A stretch of DNA of 64,000 nucleotides, taken from NCBI GenBank assembly GCA_963556145.1, contig OY744468.1, positions 5,518,001 to 5,582,000 on the forward strand, read 5' to 3'. Source of the stretch: Hygrocybe punicea (taxonomy: Eukaryota; Basidiomycota; Agaricomycetes; Agaricales; Hygrophoraceae). The notes below the pieces were generated by a model. The model saw only the letters and a program-made list of their open reading frames with translations. It did not search any database and was not told the origin of the DNA. Position 1 is the first letter of the stretch; each line of letters opens with the position of its first letter. This document shows, in pieces, positions 11,619 to 21,796 of the stretch. The position numbers were made by a program, and so were the translations under genes.

Positions 11619-12481
11619 TGGCATACCGTTCTGGACAAAACTCATGAATTGCCCTGTTTCTCTAGAGTTCTCTAGAGTTCTCCAGAGAATTTCTCTAGAG
11701 GAAATCTCCAGAGAATTTCTCTAGAGTTCTCCGGAGAATTTCTCTAGAGATCTCCAGAGAATTTCTCTGGAGATTTTCTCTGGAGATTTTCTCTGGAGAT
11801 TTTCCTGGAGATTTTCTCTAGAGATTTTCTCTGGAGATTTTCTCTAGAGAACTCTAGAGAATTAGAAAACTCTAGAGTCTGGAGAATTAGAGAACTCTAG
11901 AGTCCAGAGAAATTCTCTAGAGAAATTCTCTGGAGATTTCCTCTAGAGAAATTCTCTGGAGATCTCTAGAGAAATTCTCCGGAGATCTCTGGAGAAATTC
12001 TCTGGAGAAATTCTCTAGAGATCTCCGGAGAAATTCTCTAGAGGAAATCTCCAGAGAATTTCTCTAGAGAATTTCTCTGGACTCTAGAGTTCTCTAATTC
12101 TCTAGAGTTCTCTAGAGAATTGATCTATAGAATTTCTCTAGAGAATTTCTCTGGAGAATTTCCCCAGAGAATTTCTCCAGAGAACTCTAGAGAACTCCAG
12201 AGAATTTCTCTAGAAAGAACTCTAGAGTCTGGAGAATTTCCCTAGAGATCTATAGAGATATTCTCTAGAGATCTCTAGAGAATTAGAGAACTCTAGAGTC
12301 CAGAGAAATTCTCTAGAGTTCTCCAGAGTTCTCTAGAGAAATTCTCTGGAGATTTCCTCTAGAGAAATTCTCCAGAGATCTCTAGAGAAATTCTCTGGAG
12401 AACTCTAGAGAACTCTGGAGAACTCTAGAGAACTCTAGAGAAACAGGGCAATTCATGAGTTTTGTCCAGAACGGTACGCCA
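11619..12481. mobile_element. TA-flanked foldback element filled with TCTCTAGAGA palindromes
   Basis: The ends are inverted repeats of about 45 bp, beginning TGGCATACCGTTCTGG on the left and TGGCGTACCGTTCTGG when the right end is read inward. TA lies directly outside each end (11617-11618 and 12482-12483), the Tc1/mariner-type target signature. The interior is almost entirely interspersed TCTAGAGA, CTCCAGAG and GAGAATTTCTC palindromes, so the whole 863 bp could fold on itself in many registers. No coding sequence is present. It is inferred to be a non-autonomous Tc1/mariner-like foldback MITE with an expanded palindromic interior. Confidence 0.82.
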
Positions 12482-12538
12482 TAATTATGGTCATTGACGC
12501 ACGAGTACAAACTTCACTGTCACGGTTAAGTTACGAGT

Positions 12539-13475
12539 GTGACAATGGAAGAAACCTTAAACCGATGCCGTCGCCTACTGCTCGCTGCGATCGAATCGTT
12601 GAAGAAATGGCTCAGAAGCAAACAAAGTACGAGAATATCTTCGAAGAACAGGCTGCGGAACTCAGGAAGGAGCCAAAAAAGTGTCAAGAATCCTACGACC
12701 GTGTCTCTGAGTCATTGTGGCGACATCTTTAAACCTGGTGAACGATGGTATCCCAACGACACTGAGAAAGGGGTGTATATGAAACGAATGGAGGATATGT
12801 GTCTGATAAATCCGACATCTTTCGATGAGTGGGTCTCCATCCCTACTAGCTTGACTGGGAGGTTAAGTCGTTCCTAGTCGGATCAGGATATCGTTTGCAG
12901 CTCATGGAATTCTAATGTACATCATGCTGCTCGAGATGGGCCAGCTACCGACCGAAGTTCAACACCGGATTTCCAAGAGAGCTGCTGATCTCCGGTATGC
13001 GACTCAAGTTATATTGCACGCCATAACCTACATCTGATGGCTACTTGGGAGCCGACAGGCTTCTCTTGAATCTTCGCCTTCGAATCAAATTCTCAACCAA
13101 TCTTTTCAACCCGTACCTGCGCTGCCTAAGTTAAACAAGCCATCTATAACCGCCGCTAAACATCGTGTCACAACTGACGAGCTAAACTCATTTGCCCGTG
13201 ACCCATTCCAGCTCATCGGCAAGCAATTTATGCTTCACTCTACAGGGGGTGCAGAACTGGCAGAATCTGAGGGACTGTTATATGAAGTGGTTGGTGTCGG
13301 ATCTTCGAAAGAAAGCGGGAAGTGGTATCAGGTACAGCTTGAGGGCTGTGTTGATTCGATTTGCCTGCAAGATCAAGAGATGGATGAAGCACAGTGTTTT
13401 GATCGCGGTTTGAGTATACATGTTGCTTGGAACAGTGAAGTCAATGATGTATTCAGCTGTCCAGCACTCACATAA
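12539..13475 (+). CDS. Multi-exon gene of unknown function, possibly broken at the 5' side
   Basis: From about 12720 the exons CGDIFKPGERWYPND...PTSFDEWVSIP, FAAHGILMYIMLLEMGQLP, and a long last exon (13052-13475, ending FSCPALT) join in phase through short introns (about 12862-12885 and 12996-13051). Upstream, a coiled-coil-like stretch (EEMAQKQTKYENIFEEQAAEL) lies in another frame and stops at about 12732, so either an intron is missed or a frameshift has occurred. No known domain is seen. The TA-flanked foldback element ends only about 60 bp upstream and may have displaced the promoter or first exon. Confidence 0.45.
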
Positions 13476-13643
13476 GATCAACTGATGATTCCACCGCTGT
13501 CGCATGATACTCATTTAGTATTTTCAGAAAACGCCCGACCAGGGCCCGTCGAACACTCCTGGTCTTGACTACCATATGTCTTGCCCCCCTTCTTTCTTTT
13601 TTCAATCCTCATCTTTGATTAAACTAACAAACGTTGTCTACAG

Positions 13644-14390
13644 ATGACTCTTGCGATTCCTAGCGTTCCTAGCCTCACAGTCACATCGCCTACACCAGAG
13701 ATCCCCAAGTCGCCTGTATTCGCTTCGGCCTCGCACTACCTCGCGGTATCCTCTAAATACGACCCTGCATCCTTCTCAACTTCGGACGCCTGCTTGCCTG
13801 ATCCCGAAACTAGCCACGGTAACACCGGAATCCGATGTCCCTCCCAGGCACTGTCTTTAACCGAGTGTGGCCAGTGTAGCGTGGACGGGTCGCCGTCGCC
13901 GTCGCCGTCGCCGTCGTGGTCGTCTCGGTATCATACATGCGAAAGCCAGATTCGGAATCGGACGCGTTCTTTGAAGGAGCCGTACACCGCACCTGCGGGC
14001 TTCCTTGGGCTTCCTGACTGCAACTCCTGTGGGCTCGGTTCGAGGCGAGGCGAGGAGCTGGTAGCGGTGGTGGAGGTGGTGGAGGGCACCGATCCCGCTC
14101 GTTTTTTTCCTAAGGAACGGACGGCCGACGAGTGGGGACGGTCTCTAGGTTTACGGAACGAGGACTGGTTTCTGTGGTTTCGGGTCTATCAACACATCGC
14201 CCTCACCGTCACCGTTACCGTGGTGGGCGTCGCCCCTCTTTGGCGATGAAGAAGCTTAGAACTGGGGCGAGAACGGCTTTGCGAAGGGTTACTGGGCTTT
14301 TGTCGCGACTTTGTTCGAACGGGACGAGTCGGACGACGGTGTAGAAGAACGGGGGCTTCCTAGCTTGGTTCTGATGAGCTCTATGCCGCG
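13644..14390 (+). pseudogene. Decayed gene with a CGTCGC repeat
   Basis: A Ser/Pro-rich start (MTLAIPSVPSLTVTSPTPE) runs into a short CGTCGC array near 13885-13920. The best downstream coding signal is in another frame: PLFGDEEA, then a TAG stop at about 14259, then NWGENGFAKGYWAFVATLFE and an end at MSSMPR. The in-frame stop inside an otherwise protein-like tail, and the frame shift across the array, point to a pseudogene. The product is not recognised. Confidence 0.35.
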
Positions 14391-15488
14391 GTGATGTAAG
14401 TATACTATCACTTGTATGGCATCTGGAGGCTTTTCTGTTCTGTTTCTGCGGTGAACTTTCGGCAAACCTGGACCCTCATTTTGCATACCGTAGTTCGATC
14501 AAGAGCTTCACGCTGGCTACTGCCGTTATTTTTTTTTCCCGAGTGTGAAGTCTCTGCCCTGCCCACACTTGTTTATAATGTTGTGTTCAAATTGTATCTC
14601 TATTTCATAATAATACTATGGAATCCATATGCTACCAAGAAATGACTGGCGGTGACTGGTGCTATGTAACAACCGGTACCGAATGACCATAAATAGGCAA
14701 GACGTCGACTGTGATCCTGCCTGGGATCAAACGACAACAGATCCTTTCTACCATACACCACCGAGAATGCGTGCTCATAAGAAAGAAATTCAAAACCTTC
14801 AACAAAACTGCGGTACGGCAAGCCGCCGCCGCTTCCAGGCGCCATGGAACTCCTCCTTGAGGTAGTCTCCTACTTCTCCGCCGTCCCAGACCGTGCGTGG
14901 TTGGGGCGGTCAAGACGGTTTCTTCCAGCGCTGTATGGTGACCGGCCAGACGTGCTCCGTGCACTGTCACAGACGTGTCGTGCGCTTCGTGAAGGGATCT
15001 TACCATTGCTGTGGAAACGGCTGGATGTGTGCACGGCTCGTCTTCCTAGGGCCTGGTCTCTGCGACACTTGAAGCTAGGAGGATCGGGTAATCCCAACGC
15101 CCTGATCTCGCCGCGCACGTCCGGTAGGCCGTATTTGTCGTTACCTAGTTGAACCAAATATCCCGCCTCCCCATTCATCGAACTTTCCCCCAGAATCGTG
15201 AATATCGTTTTGACACGGTGTTGTGTCGATAGCGTCGTCCCAGAGTTTGCCCAGTACACGTTGCAGATCATCCATGCCCATTCGCAGATGACGGTGGTAC
15301 TCTGGAAGTATTTCAAGGATGTCAAGTTCCCCTCCATGCGCACTGCCATCCTCCCCGCACAAGCGCATCATATCCTCCGAAGCTGTCCGGAAGTGCGCAC
15401 CGTTGTGTGCACGTAAGGCGAACTGAGCAAGCCCATCGGCGCGATAGCCCATGGATGCACCAAAGTAGAAGTAGTCCAGGGATTCTAT

Positions 15489-17220
15489 CATCAGTAGATC
15501 TACACATCCGCTTTTGGCGTCTTTGCGTGCTTTTTTAAGCTCAAAAAAGCTTCATAAGTTCAAAAAGCAATAAGCACGCCGTGCTTAAATTGGCGGGGTC
15601 GATCCGCTTTTATAAGACTAGAAAAGAATGAAAAAGGAAGGGAAGGCACTTCGTACTTATGCAAAAGAACCGGAGCTTTATGTTTTCTGGCTCAATTTGT
15701 CACTCGTTATTACGGTTCAAAGCAGGGGTTATATTTTAATACGATACTACAAAACGACCTGTATTGGTTCCTACCGCTCTCGTCTCCGTTGTCTCTCGTT
15801 GTCCCACTATAGTTAGTCAGTACAGGACAAGTATAAGGCAATGAAACTTAAATTTTCAGCGGGGATGGGTGTACCATCCCCACTGCATCCTCATGATTTT
15901 GGGCTTGACGCTTCATCAGCTGCGCTGTCTGGTAAAGCCACGAGGTCGCGAACTCGGTAGCCTTGACTGTCCTCGTCACGTTGCGTGTCCGTCCTTCAGC
16001 GTGTATCGCTGCAATGTTTTGCTGCGTGTCCTTCGATTCCGGGGAGTCTTTCCAGATATCGTACCAATTCTGTTCGCTCGTCGCAGTCGCCCGACGGCTG
16101 TCACCAGAGTAGTCAGAATAGCTGCGACTAGAACGAACAGAAACCCTACCTGACGTATACTGTGGAGTAGGCATATCAGCAACCCACAAAATAAGAAAAC
16201 GACAAGAGACATGTACGTGCACAATATGGCCTGTCCATGGTCAACGGCCAGACTACGAAGGAACGACATGGTAGCCCAAGCGCTCTGCGTATCAAGTCCC
16301 GAGGTCGGCTCGTCGAGGAACAACAGGAGCTTTGGCTGAGGGAGCGTCAACATAGGGAGGGCGAGAGCGGCAGGATAAAGTTGCTCTCACCTTGGCTGCT
16401 AACTCCACACCAATGGTTGTCCGTTTACGGTACTTGATTCCAAGAGACCCAACCGTTGCATCAGCGTATGCCTCCAATCCACACATCCTGAGACACTTTT
16501 CAACGCTGTCACCCCATTTAGCGTGAACTTGGCTGAAAAAGAGCCATTTGTTGCTGTTGCGTAGCGGTGTTCTGAGTATGAATCCTTCCAGTGGATTTGG
16601 GGTTGATGGTGGCGGCTTTAGAGTGAAAGTAAAAGTCTTAATATTAATTCATGAATAAAGAAGAAAGTGACTTACTTACCTTGGGTGCTCTTCCGTCAAT
16701 GGTTTTTGTCTAAGTTGAACCGTGTACAAACAAAGCCAAAGGAAGGACTTAGCGATTTTGAGTTGCGACCAGTTCAAACCACGACACAGGCAACAGCAAG
16801 GGACAATAACGGGCACCCATGGGAGAAGAGGAAACGTGCAGCGGGAGTGGGGCACCCACCGCCACTTCACTAGGTACGTTTTTTAAAAGAATTGGATACG
16901 GGGGGCACATTTGAAGTTGGGGTACTGTATAGTGATCAGCTACCGTGTCCGAGTCGATTCTCCTCCCAGAAGACAGAGCTGAATTCCATTCTTAATAGTT
17001 ACTATATGCCAACCAATACATAGACCATCATAGTCACAAAATTGCTTGTTGATGCTCCCCGCTCACTGATCAACTCGAAAGCACCAGTCCAATTGAATAA
17101 GCAAAAAGCATTTGAAAAGCTTTGATAAGTCGGGTTAAGTCCACTGACAAAAGCATAAGCTTGACTAAATAAGCACAAAGCCGCGCAAAGCCAAAATAAG
17201 AAAGTGTAGATCTACTGATG
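15489..17220. mobile_element. 1.73-kb TIR element carrying an ABC-transporter fragment, copy 1
   Basis: Both ends read CATCAGTAGATCTACAC inward. The dinucleotide AT lies on both sides, but a 2-bp duplication is too short to be sure of. The interior holds two exon-like blocks of a PDR-type ABC transporter on the minus strand, plus AAGCTT-rich subterminal repeats. No transposase is present. The near-identical inverted copy at 17968-19699 shows the same limits, so this is a defined mobile unit. Carriage of a host-gene piece makes it a Pack-type element. The superfamily is unassigned. Confidence 0.82.
15848..16640 (-). pseudogene. PDR-type ABC transporter fragment (captured, copy 1)
   Basis: On the minus strand, from about 16600 down: KCLRMCGLEAYADATVGSLG and KRTTIGVELAAK, a 54-bp GT-AG intron, then [20 protein letters not shown] and GQAILCT. 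This is the D-loop and Walker B region of the second nucleotide-binding domain of a pleiotropic-drug-resistance transporter. After a non-coding break comes [14 protein letters not shown] and EFATSWLYQTAQLMKRQ, which in PDR proteins lies just before the second membrane domain. Walker A and all membrane segments are absent, so this cannot be a transporter. Retention of the intron shows capture at the DNA level. Confidence 0.85.
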
Positions 17221-17480
17221 ATGTCGTGACTGAATATTACTGAATCGCAAATGAAACGTTAGTTTGTTTTGGCACACATACACATATGAGATGTTTTGTT
17301 TTTTTCTCACCTCGCTAGGGGGGAATACCCCGGTTTTTTCTACAAACAACAGGTCTGGTCCGCGTTGCGCCGAACTTGCGCTGCATTGAGGTCACGGAAA
17401 CGTCCCGCCGGAGCTCGGCGGAAATGCTTTCACGGTCCAAGAAGCTGAATATCATTGAGATCATGCGCTTCTAACCCTTT

Positions 17481-17580
17481 NNNNNNNNNNNNNNNNNNNN
17501 NNNNNNNNNNNNNNNNNNNNNNNNNNNNNNNNNNNNNNNNNNNNNNNNNNNNNNNNNNNNNNNNNNNNNNNNNNNNNNNN
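17481..17580. other. Assembly gap (100 N) between duplicated contig ends
   Basis: Exactly 100 N. The 283 bp before it (17198-17480) and the 283 bp after it (17581-17863) read the same. This is what results when two overlapping contigs are joined with a fixed-size gap instead of being merged. True distance is likely about -283 bp, not +100. Confidence 0.9.
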
Positions 17581-17967
17581 AAGAAAGTGTAGATCTACTG
17601 ATGATGTCGTGACTGAATATTACTGAATCGCAAATGAAACGTTAGTTTGTTTTGGCACACATACACATATGAGATGTTTTGTTTTTTTCTCACCTCGCTA
17701 GGGGGGAATACCCCGGTTTTTTCTACAAACAACAGGTCTGGTCCGCGTTGCGCCGAACTTGCGCTGCATTGAGGTCACGGAAACGTCCCGCCGGAGCTCG
17801 GCGGAAATGCTTTCACGGTCCAAGAAGCTGAATATCATTGAGATCATGCGCTTCTAACCCTTTGGCGTTCAGCCCTTTTGCATGTTTGGCTCTGCGGGTA
17901 CTAGTAACGTCAAGACGGTCATTCAGGTGGCGTGCAACGTGCTGGCCAAGGTGGGTAACGGAGAGAA

Positions 17968-19699
17968 CATCAGTAGATCTACACTTTCTTATTTTGGCTT
18001 TGCGCGGCTTTGTGCTTATTTAGTCAAGCTTATGCTTTTGTCAGTGGACTTAACCCGACTTATCAAAGCTTTTCAAATGCTTTTTGCTTATTCAATTGGA
18101 CTGGTGCTTTCGAGTTGATCAGTGAGCGGGGAGCATCAACAAGCAATTTTGTGACTATGATGGTCTATGTATTGGTTGACATATAGTAACTATTAAGAAT
18201 GGAATTCAGCTCTGTCTTCTGGGAGGAGAATCGACTCGGACACGGTAGCTGATCACTATACAGTACCCCAACTTCAAATGTGCCCCCCATATCCAATTCT
18301 TTTAAAAAACGTACCTAGTGAAGTGGCGGTGGGTGCCCCACTCCCGCTGCACGTTTCCTCTTCTCCCATGGGTGCCCGTTATTGTCCCTTGCTGTTGCCT
18401 GTGTCGTGGTTTGAACTGGTCGCAACTCAAAATCGCTAAGTCCTTCCTTTGGCTTTGTTTGTACACGGTTCAACTTAGACAAAAACCATTGACGGAAGAG
18501 CACCCAAGGTAAGTAAGTCACTTTCTTCTTTATTCATGAATTAATATTAAGACTTTTACTTTCACTCTAAAGCCGCCACCATCAACCCCAAATCCACTGG
18601 AAGGATTCATACTCAGAACACCGCTACGCAACAGCAACAAATGGCTCTTTTTCAGCCAAGTTCACGCTAAATGGGGTGACAGCGTTGAAAAGTGTCTCAG
18701 GATGTGTGGATTGGAGGCATACGCTGATGCAACGGTTGGGTCTCTTGGAATCAAGTACCGTAAACGGACAACCATTGGCGTGGAGTTAGCGGCCAAGGTG
18801 AGAGCAACTTTATCCTGCCGCTCTCGCCCTCCCTATGTTGACGCTCCCTCAGCCAAAGCTTCTGTTGTTCCTCGACGAGCCGACCTCGGGACTTGATACG
18901 CAGAGCGCTTGGGCTACCATGTCGTTCCTTCGTAGTCTGGCCGTTGACCATGGACAGGCCATATTGTGCACGTACATGTCTCTTGTCGTTTTCTTATTTT
19001 GTGGGTTGCTGATATGCCTACTCCACAGTATATGTCAGGTAGGGTTTCTGTTCGTTCTAGTCGCAGCTATTCTGACTACTCTGGTGACAGCCGTCGGGCG
19101 ACTGTGACGAGCGAACAGAATTGGTACGATATCTGGAAAGACTCCCTGGAATCGAAGGACACGCAGCAAAACATTGCAGCGATACATGCTGAAGGACGGA
19201 CACGCAACGTGACGAGGACAGTCAAGGCTACCGAGTTCACGACCTCGTGGCTTTACCAGACAGCGCAGCTGATGAAGCGTCAAGCCCAAAATCATGAGGA
19301 TGCAGTGGGGATGGTACACCCATCCCCGCTGAAAATTTAAGTTTCATTGCCTTATACTTGTCCTGTACTGACTAACTATAGTGGGACGACGAGAGACAAC
19401 GGAGACGAGAGCGGTAGGAACCAATACAGGTCGTTTTGTAGTATCGTATTAAAATATAACCCCTGCTTTGAACCGTAATAACGAGTGACAAATTGAGCCA
19501 GAAAACATAAAGCTCCGGTTCTTTTGCATAAGTACGAAGTGCCTTCCCTTCCTTTTTCATTCTTTTCTAGTCTTATAAAAGCGGATCGACCCCGCCAATT
19601 TAAGCACGGCGTGCTTATTGCTTTTTGAACTTATGAAGCTTTTTTGAGCTTAAAAAAGCACGCAAAGACGCCAAAAGCGGATGTGTAGATCTACTGATG
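17968..19699. mobile_element. 1.73-kb TIR element carrying an ABC-transporter fragment, copy 2 (inverted)
   Basis: Same termini (CATCAGTAGATCTACAC inward from both ends) and same content as the copy at 15489-17220, in opposite orientation, flanked by AA on both sides. The two copies differ by scattered substitutions, for example SPESKD against SLESKD and EFATSW against EFTTSW in the captured segment. They are therefore separate copies and not an assembly duplicate. The different flanks show two independent insertions. Confidence 0.82.
18560..19340 (+). pseudogene. PDR-type ABC transporter fragment (captured, copy 2)
   Basis: Plus-strand counterpart of the fragment in copy 1. KRTTIGVELAAK ends at about 18797, an intron of 54 bp follows, then [18 protein letters not shown] and GQAILCT. 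After a gap comes [15 protein letters not shown] and TSWLYQTAQLMKRQ, ending near 19340. It holds the Walker B/D-loop part of the second nucleotide-binding domain and the linker to the second membrane domain. Everything else of the ~1500-residue transporter is missing. Confidence 0.85.
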
Positions 19700-20015
19700 A
19701 AGAAGTGTCTGAGAGTGGTCAGACGAGCTTCACGTATGGGGAAAGAGGGTAGAAGTGTGGAATCTGTCGAACAAGTTGAGGAGAATGGGGTTGATAGCAC
19801 TGGTACTGGTGATCTCTAAAATCATACCTTTTTTATAGGTTGGTAACCGACCCCTTTACTATGAGGTCAAACCTCGATAGACACAGGAGACGGATGAGGA
19901 TTTTTTTCGATCAAATATCTAGAAACGAAAAATTGGTCGTTCCAAGGGTTTTCGCGTTTTTCGAATAACCCTTGGAATGGCGAAGTTGCCCATTTCAAGT
20001 TGGAAGTTCGCAATA

Positions 20016-21204
20016 CAGCTGATTCGGAAATTCTTGTCCCACGGTTCAAAAAGCACGAAAAAAATCAAAAAAATCAAAAAAAATCAAAAAATCATTTGCT
20101 CCCTCAATACCAGCTAGAATCGCCTACATTTTCATGGTCAGACCCATAAACCCTCAGAGAATACCCTGATGAAGATCTTCGTGCATTAACAGATGTCAAT
20201 TTCTCGAAGATTTCTCGAAGATCTACATGGTTTGTCAAGACCAATTGCGCCTTCGCTGGCTTCTCCACATCGGAATACGAGTTTGGGAATCCAAATGGAG
20301 ACACCTTCATCGGCGTAAACATGCTGAGGGTGTCAAGAAAGATGTCTGTACATCTCAAGGTGCAGTCGTCTCCCACTTGCCTTCTGTCACACTCATTCTC
20401 AATCAGTTTAGCAATAGTGGAATCGACGATTGGGACGATTCGCACCTCCCAGGCCCTCCCAAAACTAGGCGGAGGCCCCATGCCGTTTTCAACAAGCGGG
20501 TTCAAATGTCGCAATGAGCAGTGGCTGAGGGACAGCGAAGATGTTAAGCAAAGAGTTTGTTGGCCTTCCCTACTACTCCGAGTGGGTTTGAGACGATGGG
20601 CAAGCAAATTCTCGCATCAAAGGAACACAGCTGTCATACTTGTGGCAACAGCATCGCCAACAACACCAAGGAGCAGTGATCAGCGTGAGTATTAGGTGAG
20701 TACTCCCTGTCAGTTTGCATTCAACTTGGGTCATACTCAGTCACTCAGTCACTACTCAGTCACTGGGTCTGTTCGGCAAGCCTTGGGCAGTCCCCAAAGT
20801 AATGTTGAAGTACTATTGTGTTCGGCCAGTACTAGTAATGTTTTAACATATACTCTGTGTATACCAACTTCCTTGCCTTATCCATAGTAACTGCTGTTAT
20901 GCCTGCTTCAACTAAGTCATGTTCAGGATACCCGCTCACTCAAATTGATCTCCATTGACATCGTAGAAGAATTTTGGTTAGGCTGTCTTAGGCAATGTGC
21001 TTGGTGGAGACACCAACAGATTCAACGATGTTGTCTGTATCCCAGCCTTCCAGCAGTAGCCGCAACACTCCTTGTTTCATTTTGTAGCTGATATGGCAGT
21101 AACCCATAGTGAATGAGTGGTATTGAGGGAGCAAATGTTTTTTTGATTTTTTTGATTTTTTTCGCGCTTTTTGAACCGTGGGACAAGAATTTCCGAATCA
21201 GCTG
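20016..21204. mobile_element. 1.19-kb TA-flanked element with ~90-bp inverted ends
   Basis: Left end CAGCTGATTCGGAAATTC, right end its reverse complement, and TA outside both. The inverted repeats extend about 90 bp, through a CCCACGGTTC block and a run of AAAAAATC units to TTTGCTCCCTCAATACCA. TA targets and CAG starts are typical of Tc1/mariner elements. The interior lacks a recognisable transposase, so the copy is non-autonomous. It carries a minus-strand open frame. Confidence 0.82.
20104..20607 (-). CDS. Open frame inside the TA-flanked element, possibly a captured gene piece
   Basis: A 167-residue frame with natural amino-acid composition (for example RIVPIVDSTIAKLIENECD, LRCTDIFLDTLSMFTPMKVS, TNHVDLREIFEKLTSVN). 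It ends a few bases inside the left inverted repeat at SSWY. It resembles no transposase I know. Because it lies in a short TIR element without a transposase, capture of host coding sequence is the likeliest source. The frame may be only partly real. Confidence 0.35.
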   Translation of the reverse strand: MLAHRLKPTRSSREGQQTLCLTSSLSLSHCSLRHLNPLVENGMGPPPSFGRAWEVRIVPIVDSTIAKLIENECDRRQVGDDCTLRCTDIFLDTLSMFTPMKVSPFGFPNSYSDVEKPAKAQLVLTNHVDLREIFEKLTSVNARRSSSGYSLRVYGSDHENVGDSSWY

Positions 21205-21279
21205 TAATCAAAATGATTCATCTCTCATCGACATCCCTAACCCAGTGGCACTGGGCCTGACCACAGAGGAGAGATAGCC

Positions 21280-21602
21280 ATGCATTACTATATGACTAGA
21301 ACACGTCAATGCCGTCGTATTGAAATAGGGCGTCATCAAGATGGAAAAGCCCATACATGCGTAGCTCTCGCTCCTGCTCAATACTGCGATTTTTGTCTTC
21401 ATATCCGAGTAAGCTACTGACTACTCAGAGTGTCATGGAAACTAATTCATTGTCATAACAGGCTGAACAAGCACCCCCCATCGTTCGCGGTGTTCGACCA
21501 CCTCCATTTCTGCAGCCCAATGCATGCGTTCCTGTTAGCACTAGTCCTGCAGCCTTACATTCCCACTTGCGCCTTCCAATGGACAACACCACCGGTCTGT
21601 GA
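21280..21602 (+). CDS. Small 89-aa protein with clustered cysteines
   Basis: Two exons, 21280-21408 and 21462-21602, join in phase across a GT-AG intron of 53 bp. The first 43 residues hold cysteines at 11, 27, 36 and 39 (QCRRIEIGRHQ, AHTCVAL, YCDFCLH), a spacing that could bind a metal. The rest is Pro-rich (APPIVRGVRPPPF). No signal peptide is evident. It is not recognised. It follows the TA-flanked element by only about 75 bp, so its promoter may be disturbed. Confidence 0.35.
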
Positions 21603-21796
21603 CCATGTTTTCAACCAGCTTCAGATACCCTTACACGACAGAGAATTGTCTGTGCTCAGTTCCAAATACTTGTCGACCAAGTCTGATGCTCCCGTTGCAC
21701 TCATCAATGCGTTAGAATTTATTTTGGTGGATGTGGACCAGAGGGCAAAAGGAATGTTTTGTTAGGATGACATGACAAGTACAAGAGTTGACAGTA

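Larger units (their letters stand above)
14844..17475 (+). pseudogene. F-box-type gene, interrupted by a TIR element
   Basis: The start MELLLEVVSYFSAVPDR and LRALSQTCRALREGILPLLW have the form of mushroom F-box proteins (substrate receptors of SCF ubiquitin ligases). The frame is lost near 15050-15150. It resumes at about 15198 (FAQYTLQIIHAHSQMTVVLW, then HHILRSCPEVRTVVCT), meets a TAA at about 15415, and continues in frame as GAIAHGCTKVEVVQGF to 15488. The 15489-17220 element is inserted there. Beyond it, about 17346-17474 reads LVRVAPNLRCIEVTE to a stop at ...EIMRF, which fits the C-terminus of the same protein. Internal decay, a stop and the insertion make this a pseudogene. Confidence 0.6.
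17864..19820 (+). pseudogene. Unidentified coding-like fragment split by TIR element copy 2
   Basis: Before the element, 17875-17967 reads PFCMFGSAGTSNVKTVIQVA and CNVLAKVGNGEN. After it, 19700-19820 reads KKCLRVVRRASRMGKEGRSV and ends TGTGDL at a stop. Both blocks are on the plus strand and abut the element, so they may be two halves of one host exon. The protein is not recognised and the link between halves is inference. Confidence 0.3.

Noticed and set aside
18835..19107. Interpretation of [13 protein letters not shown] as an intact ABC transporter gene
   Set aside because: Walker A, the signature motif and all membrane spans are missing, and the fragment is confined to a TIR element.
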